Shown: in pieces, positions 45,184-53,524 of the stretch
Position numbering within the stretch: the stretch's first letter is position 1
How the letters are laid out: the number at the start of each line of letters is the position of its first letter
NCBI RefSeq assembly: GCF_003626695.1
Contig: NZ_RBAH01000014.1
Coordinates: forward strand, 62,001-126,000
From: Paenibacillus ginsengarvi
GTDB taxonomy: Bacteria > Bacillota > Bacilli > Paenibacillales > NBRC-103111
Reading direction: 5' to 3'
DNA: 64,000 bases
Made by a program: the position numbers and the translations under genes
The notes under the pieces: generated by a model
Seen by the model: only the letters and a program-made list of their open reading frames with translations
Database searches by the model: none
What the model was told of the DNA's origin: nothing

Positions 45184-45297
45184 GAATAGGATCCTCCTGT
45201 CCGGTTTCCGCATCGTTTTTCTATCACGTCCCATTATACCTGATTTTTCGCAGAAAAAGACATATGTTACAATAGAGCGTGGAGGGGGGGGAGAACG

Positions 45298-46239
45298 ATG
45301 AATACCGATGCACTGGAGCCATTTCTGGAAGATCAGCGGGCATCCCGCAATAAGCTCTATTCGCTGCTGGGCCGACTTCCGGCGCGCAACCGGCCGATTT
45401 CGGCGGAAACGGTAAAAACGGAAGACCGGGGAACGTTTATACTCGAGAAGCTGTCGCTCGACCTGAACGGGATCGAACCGGTCCCCGCCTATTTGCTGCT
45501 CCCGAAACAGCCGAGAGGCGGACGCAAGCCGCCGCTTATCGTGTACCACCATTCGCACGGCGGGTTTTACGGAGTCGGCAAGGAAGAGCTGCTTAAGCCT
45601 GCCCCGTATATGCAGCAGCACGCATATGGGGAAGCGCTGACCGAACGAGGATATGCGGTGCTGGCGATCGACGCTTACGTATTCGGCGAACGAAGCGGTC
45701 GAAGCGAATTGTCCGTCTTCAAGGAAATGCTGTGGCAAGGCCGCTCGATGCTCGGCATGATGCTGTACGACGCGATCCGGGCCGTCGATTACGCCTGTAC
45801 GCGGCCGGAGCTCGATACCGGACGGATCGGCACGGTCGGCATGTCGATGGGCAGCACGATGGCCTGGTGGCTCGGCGCTCTCGATACGCGCATCCGGGCG
45901 GTCGCGGACATTTGCTGCTTGACCGATTTTCACACGCTGATGAAGGAAGGCGGTCTCGACCGCCACGGCATTTTTTACTACATACCGGATCTGCTTACCC
46001 ATTACAGCACGGCGCAAATTAACGCTCTCATCGCACCTCGGCCTCACTTAAGCGTGGCAGGCGTACACGATCCGCTCACACCCGTCTTGGGGCTGGATAA
46101 AGTCGAGCAGGAGCTGAATCAGGTGTACCGCTCCATCGGCGCCTCCGACTATTGGAAGCTGCTGCGCTACGATGTGGCGCACGAAGAAACGCCGGAGATG
46201 CGCAAGGAAGTGCTGGACTTTTTTGACCGCATGCTGTAA
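45298..46239 (+). CDS. Alpha/beta hydrolase, dienelactone hydrolase/acetyl-esterase type
   Basis: A 313-residue single-domain alpha/beta hydrolase. The nucleophile elbow is GMSMGS (Ser near residue 183), oxyanion region VYHHSHGG, acid Asp probably in AGVHDPLTP and catalytic His in DVAHEETPEM. No signal peptide, so it is a cytosolic esterase. Members act on small esters; the substrate is unknown. GGAGGGGGGGAG precedes the ATG and TACAAT at 45268-45273 may be the -10. A terminator follows, so it is transcribed alone. Confidence 0.84.
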   Translation: MNTDALEPFLEDQRASRNKLYSLLGRLPARNRPISAETVKTEDRGTFILEKLSLDLNGIEPVPAYLLLPKQPRGGRKPPLIVYHHSHGGFYGVGKEELLKPAPYMQQHAYGEALTERGYAVLAIDAYVFGERSGRSELSVFKEMLWQGRSMLGMMLYDAIRAVDYACTRPELDTGRIGTVGMSMGSTMAWWLGALDTRIRAVADICCLTDFHTLMKEGGLDRHGIFYYIPDLLTHYSTAQINALIAPRPHLSVAGVHDPLTPVLGLDKVEQELNQVYRSIGASDYWKLLRYDVAHEETPEMRKEVLDFFDRML

Positions 46240-46259
46240 CGGGCGGCCATGTGCAAAGG

Positions 46260-46300
46260 AACGGAAGTGCGGGAGCTTTCCCGCACAAACCGTTTCTTTT
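46260..46300 (+). terminator. Terminator after the hydrolase gene
   Basis: Outer AACGG/CCGTT and inner GTGCGGGA/TCCCGCAC stems, followed by TCTTTTT. Confidence 0.88.
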
Positions 46301-46326
46301 TGCTTGCCAGGCAGATGACCGGCGGT

Positions 46327-47664
46327 TTAGCGAAGCGGGATTTTGACTTCAATCGCAGGATCGGCTGCCGGCGTTGCAACCTCTCTCGCGACATAGGAAA
46401 CATGCTCGCCCATCGGCGGAAAATCCATCGCGAACAAAAGCTTCCTGCGGTCGATCAATACGGGAGAACCTCTCTGCACAGCGCCGGCATCGTTCTCCAG
46501 CCAAAACTCCCATGCCTGCGCAAACGGATGCTCGCCGTGAACATAATAGTACACGGTCGTTTTGTCCTTGGCGAACTCGGTCCACGCGACGGTCACGCTG
46601 CCCGCCTTCCCCTGCGATAAAGTAACGGGGAGCTTGGCCGCATCGTGCCTCTGTACAGTAGTCCCGGCTTGACCAGAAGGAGACCCGGCATCGCCGGCAT
46701 ACGAGCGCAAAATCAAAAACGGCGGAATTTCCCCGAGCGGCATCAGGGTAAGCCGCTGCTTCAATTTCGCGCGATCGGGTCCGTCCGTGCCGCGGCCCGA
46801 TCCCCATATTTGCAACGGCACGCCGCTGTCGTCGAGCACTTCGAATGGCCGGATCAGACCGTAATCGACCGGCCAGATCCCCCAAGTATCAAAATCGATC
46901 AGCGTTTCTTCCGAGGTCAGACTTACCTGGTTGACGATCAGCCGCCGTTCCCCGTCGACGGCTTCCGCTCCGTTGATTTCAAAGTGCCGCGCCGCGGTGG
47001 CCGTCTTTGTCACGTGAAGGCGGAACGTCCAATTGCCCTTGACCAGCTTGAGCGGCGAGCCTTCACCGCCTCCGGCTCTATCGATCATCGTATCGTACTT
47101 GATCGTCAGCCGGAACGAATCGGGAAACGGCTTTTCCGGGAGCAGGTCCATAACGCCGATGACGCTTCCGTCCAGCGTCTCGCTGCGCACGTCCAGCAGG
47201 CGGTAGTGCATCTCACTGCCGTTCACGAGCAATGTCGGACGAACGGGCAGCAGATCGCCCCCCGCCTCCAGCGAGTACCCGAACGAAAGTCTGCCTCCGT
47301 CGTACAACACTTCCCGAATCGTCAAACGAATCCCCTTATGCTCGGCGGACACGTTCACCATCGACGTCTGTCCCCGCTCGCTCGCCTGGCGGGTCGTTAA
47401 GTCCCCCGCATGCTGAAAGATCGAATTCACGAAAGGAAGGCTGCGGAAAGCCTCGGCCAAGCCGGGATGGGCCCAGCCCGCACCGCCGACTCCCGCCACG
47501 GCCAATAACGCTGCCGCTACGTAACCGATCGCGCGCCGCCTGCTTCGCTTGCGACGAAGTTCCGACAAGGTTTGTTCCGTTCGCAGGCGAATCCAGCCCG
47601 GAACTTCCGCTTTCGAGGCTTTTAATCGATCTTTGACATACGCATCGATCTGGTCGTCGTTCAT
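46327..47664 (-). CDS. Anti-sigma factor, DUF4179 family
   Basis: A 445-residue single-pass membrane protein. A short cytoplasmic region (1-43), which should bind the sigma factor, is followed by a membrane helix (about 44-64, AIGYVAAALLAVAGVGGAGW) and a ~380-residue external part of the DUF4179/DUF5643 type (beginning HPGLAEAFRSLPFVNSIFQ). Such proteins hold an ECF sigma factor inactive until an envelope signal arrives. Its ATG overlaps the stop of the sigma gene by four bases (ATGA), so the two are made together. Confidence 0.86.
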   Translation of the reverse strand: MNDDQIDAYVKDRLKASKAEVPGWIRLRTEQTLSELRRKRSRRRAIGYVAAALLAVAGVGGAGWAHPGLAEAFRSLPFVNSIFQHAGDLTTRQASERGQTSMVNVSAEHKGIRLTIREVLYDGGRLSFGYSLEAGGDLLPVRPTLLVNGSEMHYRLLDVRSETLDGSVIGVMDLLPEKPFPDSFRLTIKYDTMIDRAGGGEGSPLKLVKGNWTFRLHVTKTATAARHFEINGAEAVDGERRLIVNQVSLTSEETLIDFDTWGIWPVDYGLIRPFEVLDDSGVPLQIWGSGRGTDGPDRAKLKQRLTLMPLGEIPPFLILRSYAGDAGSPSGQAGTTVQRHDAAKLPVTLSQGKAGSVTVAWTEFAKDKTTVYYYVHGEHPFAQAWEFWLENDAGAVQRGSPVLIDRRKLLFAMDFPPMGEHVSYVAREVATPAADPAIEVKIPLR

Positions 47665-48191
47665 AGCAGACTCTCCTTTCCATAGGCCGGATCGAGCTCG
47701 CGGGCCAGCTTCTCCCGCGCTCTCGCGAGACGGGACTTGACGGTGCCTTCCGGTTGGCCAAGCAGGGCGGCCACATCCTTCAGAGGCAGGTCCTCCACGT
47801 AATACAGCTGCACGAGGACGCGAAGCTCCTCATCCAGATGCCGTACCGCTTCGGCCAGCGCGAACGACTCCGCCAGCTCGGGATCGTAGGAGGGCTGCCC
47901 GATTTCCGCAACGGGTATGACGCGTTTGCGTAATTGTTTCATTTTCCGGCATTCGTTGATTAAAATCCGGATCAGCCACGTTTTGAAATATTTCGGCTCG
48001 TTCAGCGCCCGGATCGATTTGTACGCTTTTGCGATCGCCTCCTGCATGGCGTCCGCGCATTCGTTTTCCGTGCGCATGATCGATTTGGCGACGCGGTACA
48101 TCGTCCCTTCGCACATGCATATCAGCTGCACGAAATCGTCATGGCTTCCTTTTTGCGCTCGGCGAACGTGCTTTGTCCACTGTTCCTCCAC
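47661..48191 (-). CDS. ECF RNA polymerase sigma factor
   Basis: A 176-residue sigma-70 family protein with region 2 (AKSIMRTENECADAMQEAIAKAYKSI) and region 4 (LPLKDVAALLGQPEGTVKSRLARAREKL). It directs RNA polymerase to promoters for an envelope or stress response; it normally also transcribes its own operon. It starts at a GTG with a weak GAGGG site. It is followed directly by the DUF4179 anti-sigma factor gene. The stimulus cannot be read from the sequence. Confidence 0.9.
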   Translation of the reverse strand: MEEQWTKHVRRAQKGSHDDFVQLICMCEGTMYRVAKSIMRTENECADAMQEAIAKAYKSIRALNEPKYFKTWLIRILINECRKMKQLRKRVIPVAEIGQPSYDPELAESFALAEAVRHLDEELRVLVQLYYVEDLPLKDVAALLGQPEGTVKSRLARAREKLARELDPAYGKESLL

Positions 48192-48307
48192 GGCCCGCCC
48201 TCGCTTTCTGTTCTTGTTACCCTACACAGATTAGATCGCATAACCTCATATTCGGTTCTCGGTTTTTCTGCGGAACGCCGAAGCGGAGGGGCGTCAAACG
48301 CACGAAA

Positions 48308-48337
48308 AGCCGCGCTTCTCTTGGCGGCCGCGCGGCT
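48308..48337 (-). terminator. Hairpin after the acetyl xylan esterase gene
   Basis: AGCCGCGC and GCGCGGCT form an 8-bp stem with a 14-base loop, then TTTTCG on the minus strand. On the plus strand it is also followed by a T-rich run. Confidence 0.65.
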
Positions 48338-48355
48338 CTCGTTTCTCTTTTTACG

Positions 48356-49330
48356 TCATGCATCCGTATGTACTGCGGCTTCTCCCAGCTTCCGACGCAC
48401 GAAATCGATCGTTAACCTTACGCGCGAGCCGGCGTGCTCATGCCCCATAAACGGAAACGGATATATTTCTTTGTCGCAAGTCATCCGGTTGTAAGCGGCG
48501 TATATCGTTTCCGGCATACACACCGTATCCTTGAGACCTACGGTAACCAAAACCGGGATGCGGATGCGCGGCGCCAGGTTCAGCAGATCGAAATAGCCGA
48601 GCGTATGCAGCACGGCATCGAGCTTGTCCGGAAACTCGTTCACAAAATCGGCCAGCTCGGTCAGCGAGCCGGTCGAGTTCAGTATGCCGAAATCCATATG
48701 GCATAGGTTCGGTACGCCCGCGACCGCCAGCTTCGGCTTACCGCTAAGCGCAGCCGTCAGCAGGGCAATGCCTCCGCCCTGGCTCGCTCCTTCCACGACG
48801 ATCCGCCCCGGATCGACTTCCGGCTGCATGGCCGCCCATTCGACCGCTTTGACGCTGTCGATCGCGACGGCCCGGTAATAGCTGCCCGTTTTATCGAGAA
48901 TGCCTTGGCTGACCCAGCCTTTGGCCATGCCGTGCGGACTTGCCAGCCGGTTGCCTGTATGGCCCTTCTGCCCGCGGACATCAACCGCGAACACGGCATA
49001 TCCCATCAGCAGCCAATGCGCATACCGCTCAGGGTATCCCCGGCCGCCCGTATAACCGTGATACGTGACGATGCACGGCACCTGACGCCCCCGCTCCATG
49101 CGCGGCAGCAAAAACCAGCCCGCGATTGGCGTATCGTCGAAGCCTTCGTACCGGACATCGTATACGTCCATCCACGGAAACAACGGCTCCGCCAGCGTTC
49201 TCGTGCCGTTAAGCGGCTTGTCCGCAAATTCGTCAAGCGTATACCGCCAAAACGAATCGAGATCGTCCGGCGCGTACGGCTCGGGCTTGTAAGCATCCAG
49301 CGCAGCCAGTCTGCTTTGTATCGCGTTCAC
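48356..49330 (-). CDS. Acetyl xylan esterase / cephalosporin-C deacetylase, carbohydrate esterase family 7
   Basis: About 324 residues, the normal length for CE7. The nucleophile is in EGASQGGG, the family RGQ motif is VDVRGQKGHTG, the acid is in VGLKDTVCMP and the His in MGHEHAG. CE7 enzymes remove acetyl groups from xylo-oligosaccharides and cephalosporin C, in the cytoplasm. The GTG at 49330 is chosen since GGGAGAGG lies eight bases upstream and the first 35 codons of the longer frame do not match the family. Confidence 0.9.
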   Translation of the reverse strand: MNAIQSRLAALDAYKPEPYAPDDLDSFWRYTLDEFADKPLNGTRTLAEPLFPWMDVYDVRYEGFDDTPIAGWFLLPRMERGRQVPCIVTYHGYTGGRGYPERYAHWLLMGYAVFAVDVRGQKGHTGNRLASPHGMAKGWVSQGILDKTGSYYRAVAIDSVKAVEWAAMQPEVDPGRIVVEGASQGGGIALLTAALSGKPKLAVAGVPNLCHMDFGILNSTGSLTELADFVNEFPDKLDAVLHTLGYFDLLNLAPRIRIPVLVTVGLKDTVCMPETIYAAYNRMTCDKEIYPFPFMGHEHAGSRVRLTIDFVRRKLGEAAVHTDA

Positions 49331-49565
49331 TTTATCATCCTCTCCCTTTGTGCAGCTATCTCCCCCATCATACGACAAAACGTTCGTTACGGAAACGAAG
49401 ATCCGTCCGTTTCTCGGGGGAAATCGCATGAACACCCTCTTCGCGGTTTAGCAGACACGCGGAAGCTTCAACTTTCCGAACGCGGTCGATAATTTGCGCG
49501 TATGGCTTTCCCGACTTCCATCCATACTAAAGCGGTAAATACAGGAAAGGCGGATCAAACGACCA

Positions 49566-51719
49566 ATGAAGCCAATCCTTCGCTTATACGCCTCCGACAT
49601 GCGCGGCCTCTTCCGCAATTGGGCCGCCGCGGTCATCGTGCTCGGACTGGCCGTGCTTCCGTCGCTGTATGCGTGGTTTAATATTGTCGCCTCCTGGGAC
49701 CCGTACAGCCAGACCGGAGGACTGCCCGTTGCCGTCACGAACCTCGATCAGGGCGCGAGCTTGCGCGGACGAGCGCTTAATCTCGGAGATGAAATCGTTA
49801 GCTCGCTAAAGGATAACCGCAACATCGGCTGGACGTTTACGGACAAGGAGGAAGCGATCCGCGGCGTAGAACACGGCGATTACTACGCCTGCATCATCAT
49901 CCCGGACACATTCTCGGAGCGCATTGCCACCGTCCTGTCGGATGTACCGCAGAAAGCCGAACTCGTCTACTACGTGAACGAAAAAATCAATGCCGTTTCC
50001 CCGAAAATAACCGGCAAAGGCGCAAGCGGCATTATCGAGCAGGTGAACCGGAACTTTATTCAGACCGCAAACGGGACGATATTCCGCATCTTTAACGAAA
50101 TCGGAATCGAGCTGCAAGCCGAGTTGCCGACGCTGCTAACGCTGCGAGATACGGTGTTCAAGCTCGAGACGATGACGCCGGAGATCGAGCAGGCCGCCGC
50201 CGTCGCCGCCGGAGACATCCGCAAAGCCGAGCAGATCGTAGCGGGCGTGCAGGCGAGACTTCCCGACGTCATCCGGCTGGCGCAGATGAGCGAGCAGCTT
50301 GCGGAGAAGCTGTCGGCGGCGCTGGACAGCGGCTCGAAGGCGATCGAGTCGGCCGGACCGTTCGTCGAGCAAAATTTGCAGCTGCTCAAAACCGCCTCGG
50401 ACGCAGTCGCCCAGACGACCGGCCTGCTGCGTGACAACAAGATCGATCCCGCTGTCAAAACGGCGGCGCTTGCGCTGCTGTCCCGGCGGCTCAGCGTCGC
50501 TTCGGACGTCACCGGCTCGCTTCTCTCCCTGTTCGAGCGGCTCGGCAGCTTCGCCGGCGGAGACAAGCTGAAGCAGGCGGCGGCGAGGCTCGCCCAGCTC
50601 CAGACCGGCCTGCAGCGGCAAAAAGCGCTCGTCGATACCGCGCAGCAGGCCGTCGCGGGTGGCGGAGCGCTGTCCGAGCAGATCCTCGCGGAGCTGGAGA
50701 AGCTGTCGCTGGAAGCTTCCGGCGTTATAGGCGATCTGCTCGCCCGTTACGCCACGGATATTCAGCCGGCCATCGTTCGCGGGTTCGCCGCTGCCAAGCA
50801 AGCCGCCGACACGGCCGCTTCCGTTCTGCGCGACGCGAATCGGAGCATGCCGGACGTGCAGCGCATCGTGAACGATGCGGCGCAAGGGCTCGCCCTCGGC
50901 GGCAAGGCGGTCGATGAAGCTACCGCCCGGCTGCCGGACGCGGCGGCGAAGCTGCGGGAGCTGGCCGGCCGGATTCGGGCGCTCGAGCAGGAGGGGAGCC
51001 TCGAGGAGCTCATCTCGCTGCTGCGCAAGGACGCCTCCAAGGAGAGCGAATTTTTCGCCGAGCCGGTCGTGCTGACGGAGCACAGGCTGTTCCCGATCCC
51101 GAATTACGGGTCGGCGATGTCGCCTTTTTTCAGCACGCTGTCGCTCTGGGTCGGCGCGCTGCTGCTCGTCTCGCTGCTGACGGTCGACGTTCACGGCGGT
51201 GACGGAGAGGCGCTCCGCAGCCATCACGTCTATTTCGGCCGGTTCCTGACGTTCTGGTCGATCGCTATGGTGCAGTCGCTGTTCGTGACGATCGGGGATA
51301 TGGCGCTGCTGCATACGTATGTGGCGAATCCGGGAATGTTCGTTCTGTTCGGCGTGCTGATCAGCTCCTTGTTCATGCTCATCGTGTACACGCTCGTTTC
51401 CATATTCGGCAACGTCGGCAAAGCGATGGCGATCGTGCTGCTCGTCCTGCAGTTGTCCGGCTCCGGCGGAACGTTTCCGATTCAGGTCACCCCCGCCTTC
51501 TTCCAGGCGATCCATCCGTTTCTGCCCTTCACATATGCGATCAGCATCATGCGCGAAGCCGTCGGGGGCATCGTCCGGGACATCGTCGTTCGCGACGCCT
51601 GCATCCTCGGGGTATACGCCGCCCTCGCCCTCGTTCTGGGCGTTACGCTTAAGGAATGGATCAACCGCGTCAGCACGAAGCTCGTGAATAAAGCGAAGGA
51701 GAGCAAACTCATCCATTGA
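49566..51719 (+). CDS. yhgE: YhgE/Pip family membrane protein
   Basis: A 717-residue membrane protein. The first helix (about 17-37, AAVIVLGLAVLPSLYAWFNI) with the YhgE motif leads into a ~480-residue external region rich in Ala, Leu and Gln predicted as long coiled coils; five helices follow from about residue 520 (SPFFSTLSLWVGALLLVSLL). The family includes Lactococcus Pip, a phage receptor, and members tied to type VII secretion in Bacillus subtilis (YueB is related). A terminator overlaps its stop codon. It is transcribed alone. Confidence 0.88.
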   Translation: MKPILRLYASDMRGLFRNWAAAVIVLGLAVLPSLYAWFNIVASWDPYSQTGGLPVAVTNLDQGASLRGRALNLGDEIVSSLKDNRNIGWTFTDKEEAIRGVEHGDYYACIIIPDTFSERIATVLSDVPQKAELVYYVNEKINAVSPKITGKGASGIIEQVNRNFIQTANGTIFRIFNEIGIELQAELPTLLTLRDTVFKLETMTPEIEQAAAVAAGDIRKAEQIVAGVQARLPDVIRLAQMSEQLAEKLSAALDSGSKAIESAGPFVEQNLQLLKTASDAVAQTTGLLRDNKIDPAVKTAALALLSRRLSVASDVTGSLLSLFERLGSFAGGDKLKQAAARLAQLQTGLQRQKALVDTAQQAVAGGGALSEQILAELEKLSLEASGVIGDLLARYATDIQPAIVRGFAAAKQAADTAASVLRDANRSMPDVQRIVNDAAQGLALGGKAVDEATARLPDAAAKLRELAGRIRALEQEGSLEELISLLRKDASKESEFFAEPVVLTEHRLFPIPNYGSAMSPFFSTLSLWVGALLLVSLLTVDVHGGDGEALRSHHVYFGRFLTFWSIAMVQSLFVTIGDMALLHTYVANPGMFVLFGVLISSLFMLIVYTLVSIFGNVGKAMAIVLLVLQLSGSGGTFPIQVTPAFFQAIHPFLPFTYAISIMREAVGGIVRDIVVRDACILGVYAALALVLGVTLKEWINRVSTKLVNKAKESKLIH

Positions 51720-51737
51720 CGGGTGAGTTTGTTTTTT
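51705..51737 (+). terminator. Terminator overlapping the yhgE stop codon
   Basis: AAACTCATCC and GGGTGAGTTT (10-bp stem with G-T-type ends, 6-base loop) followed by GTTTTTT. Confidence 0.85.
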
Positions 51738-51739
51738 GC

Positions 51740-51930
51740 AAAAAAACCGCCCGGGGAAGATGCCCGGACGTTCCTTTGACGTGCCAACCCATGCCTTAGC
51801 GCTTAAGAGGGAATGGGTACTCAGCCGCGGCCGCTGTTGAAGTCGTGTTGTCTGGATTAGACTTTCGCGGTAACAATACGACTTCATAGGCAGCCCGTAC
51901 ACTTTCCGCTCCAACCCCCATTCCCTTGCA
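51740..51930 (-). ncRNA. Candidate structured RNA ending in a terminator
   Basis: On the minus strand an outer stem GGGAATGGG/CCCATTCCC (51917-51925 with 51809-51817) encloses a 14-bp stem (51873-51886 with 51838-51851, one G-T pair) capped by a ~21-base loop, plus a CAGC/GCTG pairing beside it. A terminator hairpin (51749-51770) and seven T follow. There is no reading frame of note. The nested rod shape and terminator suggest a small RNA; I do not recognise a family, and 6S-like folding is only a thought. No clear promoter was found. Confidence 0.4.
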
Positions 51931-52059
51931 TTCCTTTGCATTTCTTTCATGCTCCCTCTCACTTCCATCTCATCGCCATGCCCCCTTTGTCCTATTCCAG
52001 GGATTTCAACATACAAAAAACTGCAGGTCGCATCATTCGTCCACCGCTATTGGCAGGCC

Positions 52060-52270
52060 GCTTCCAAGTAACGGTCTTTTGGGTCTCTTATTTTTCTTCA
52101 AAATAGGCGGTTTGAAAAATAGAGTGTTTTTAAGCCTCTTATTTCCGACACACTCCCCTCCAATCCCGACTTCGGCACCAAATAAGAGTCCCAAAAGACT
52201 GCTACGATACCAAATAACCCCAAATCATCTGGATTTAAAGTGCTCCAAAGACTCCTATTTGCAGCAAATT
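52060..52270. repeat. Dispersed ~210-bp intergenic repeat, copy B
   Basis: Block-by-block match to 14731-14945. Left arm ACGGTCTTTTGGGTCTCTTA (52071-52090), centre AAGCCTCTTATTTCCG, right arm AATAAGAGTCCCAAAAGACT (52181-52200), then CTCCAAAGACTCCTATTT about 50 bases later. The arms pair with each other. It lies in the 844-base gap between yhgE and the nucleotidyltransferase gene, which otherwise holds the RNA candidate, about 200 bases in which I see nothing (52271-52479) and a promoter. Confidence 0.75.
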
Positions 52271-52479
52271 CGCGGCGTCCGGAATATCGACTGCACCCGT
52301 GACCCGCTGCTTGTGCCGTTGTTAAGAAAACCTCCGATCGAAGCCATTCGAGTGTTGCGTTTTCGTGTTGTAGCGGTAGCATTGCTTGCAACATCAGAAT
52401 GCCCCTGCTTCGCTCGAAACTTATACATTCTGATGCAACAAAAAAAGGAAATAAATTTCCATTATAGCGATACTAACGA

Positions 52480-52508
52480 TTTACATGCGAACAAACGTAC
52501 GGTATAGT
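52480..52508 (+). promoter_or_regulatory. Promoter with LexA (DinR) box
   Basis: TTTACA and TATAGT are separated by 17 bases. The spacer contains CGAACAAACGTACG (52488-52501), which fits the Gram-positive LexA box CGAAC-N4-GTTCG at nine of ten positions. LexA binding would cover the promoter, giving DNA-damage induction of the two genes that follow. Confidence 0.68.
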
Positions 52509-52563
52509 AAGAGCATATGTGTCTTTTGGTAATGTTTGTATGAACAAAGGAGCCGTGACCGCT

Positions 52564-53496
52564 ATGGAAAGCGCCATCAGCACCGCTTATCGGGAGGCGT
52601 TGCACGCCTTCGTGGAAAGGCTGAAGCAAGACGATCAGATCGTCGCCGCCATTCTGCTAGGCAGTTTGTCGTACGACCAGGTGTGGGAGAAATCGGATAT
52701 CGATATGAAGCTGATCGTGCACGACCAGAAGCTGATCAAACACAGCATGTGCTTCACCGAAAGCGGCATTCCGATCAACGCCACGATCCAGACGCGAGAC
52801 GAGTTCAAGCGATGGGTGGAGAAGTCGGTGGCGACGTCGTTTAATCACTCCTACCTGCTGCGCGGGACGCTGCTGTTTACGAGGGATAAGACGCTGGAGG
52901 ACTATTTCGAGCAGATCCGGTACGTCGGCGAGCGGGACCGGCAGCTCCAACTGCTGCAGCTCGGCTGTCATCTGCTCGGGATGTTGGCGAAGGCGGAGAA
53001 GTGGTATTACGTCAAGCACGATGCGGCTTACAGCGCGTTCTGGATCATCAAGATGATCGATGCGCTGGCACAGGTCGAAGTCATTCGCGCCGGCGAGGTG
53101 CCGATGCGGGAATGCGTCCAGCAGGCGAAGGTATTGAATCCCGGCTTTTTCAGCGATATTTACGACGGGCTCGTAGGCGGATCGGTAGACCCGGATAAGG
53201 TCAAGGCGGCACTTGACCGGATCGTCGGCTTTGTTCAGGAGCGCGAGCTGGACCTGTTCAAGCCGATTCTGGATTACTTGAAGCAAGAGGGGGATGTCCG
53301 CGCCCTCTCGGAGATGTCCGACAAGCTCGGGGCAATCGTCAGACTCGATCCGGGACTGCTGGAGATGGGGTGCGCCTGGCTCGCGGAGCGCGAATACATC
53401 GTTCAGGTTCCGGTCAGCGTCAAACCCACGCCCAAGAGCAGATGGTTTCTCGACGAGCCCGGCTATATGCTGGAGGACGAGTACGGGCTGTATTAA
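52564..53496 (+). CDS. Nucleotidyltransferase-fold protein
   Basis: About 310 residues. The N-terminal part is a minimal nucleotidyltransferase domain with the metal-binding signature LLGSLSYDQVWEKSDIDMKL (GS then DxD). The long helical C-terminal region resembles the HEPN-like partner domain seen in antibiotic and tRNA nucleotidyltransferases. It would transfer a nucleotide to a small molecule, RNA or protein; the target is unknown. The ATG at 52564 follows AAAGGAG by 11 bases. The UvrA paralogue gene begins 28 bases after it. A LexA-like box lies in the promoter. Confidence 0.82.
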   Translation: MESAISTAYREALHAFVERLKQDDQIVAAILLGSLSYDQVWEKSDIDMKLIVHDQKLIKHSMCFTESGIPINATIQTRDEFKRWVEKSVATSFNHSYLLRGTLLFTRDKTLEDYFEQIRYVGERDRQLQLLQLGCHLLGMLAKAEKWYYVKHDAAYSAFWIIKMIDALAQVEVIRAGEVPMRECVQQAKVLNPGFFSDIYDGLVGGSVDPDKVKAALDRIVGFVQERELDLFKPILDYLKQEGDVRALSEMSDKLGAIVRLDPGLLEMGCAWLAEREYIVQVPVSVKPTPKSRWFLDEPGYMLEDEYGLY

Positions 53497-53524
53497 AATA
53501 TCGCCAGAGGAGCGACCGCCATTC

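Noticed and set aside
50136-52016. 626-residue minus-strand frame opposite yhgE
   Set aside because: Low-complexity Arg/Gln/Glu-rich antisense frame; yhgE on the other strand is well supported.
52400-52480. A toxin-antitoxin or phage remnant next to the nucleotidyltransferase
   Set aside because: No small gene pair, integrase or attachment-site repeats could be found around it.
51926-52507. 193-residue plus-strand frame in the gap before the nucleotidyltransferase gene
   Set aside because: Runs through the repeat and promoter, has no ribosome site and no recognisable motif.
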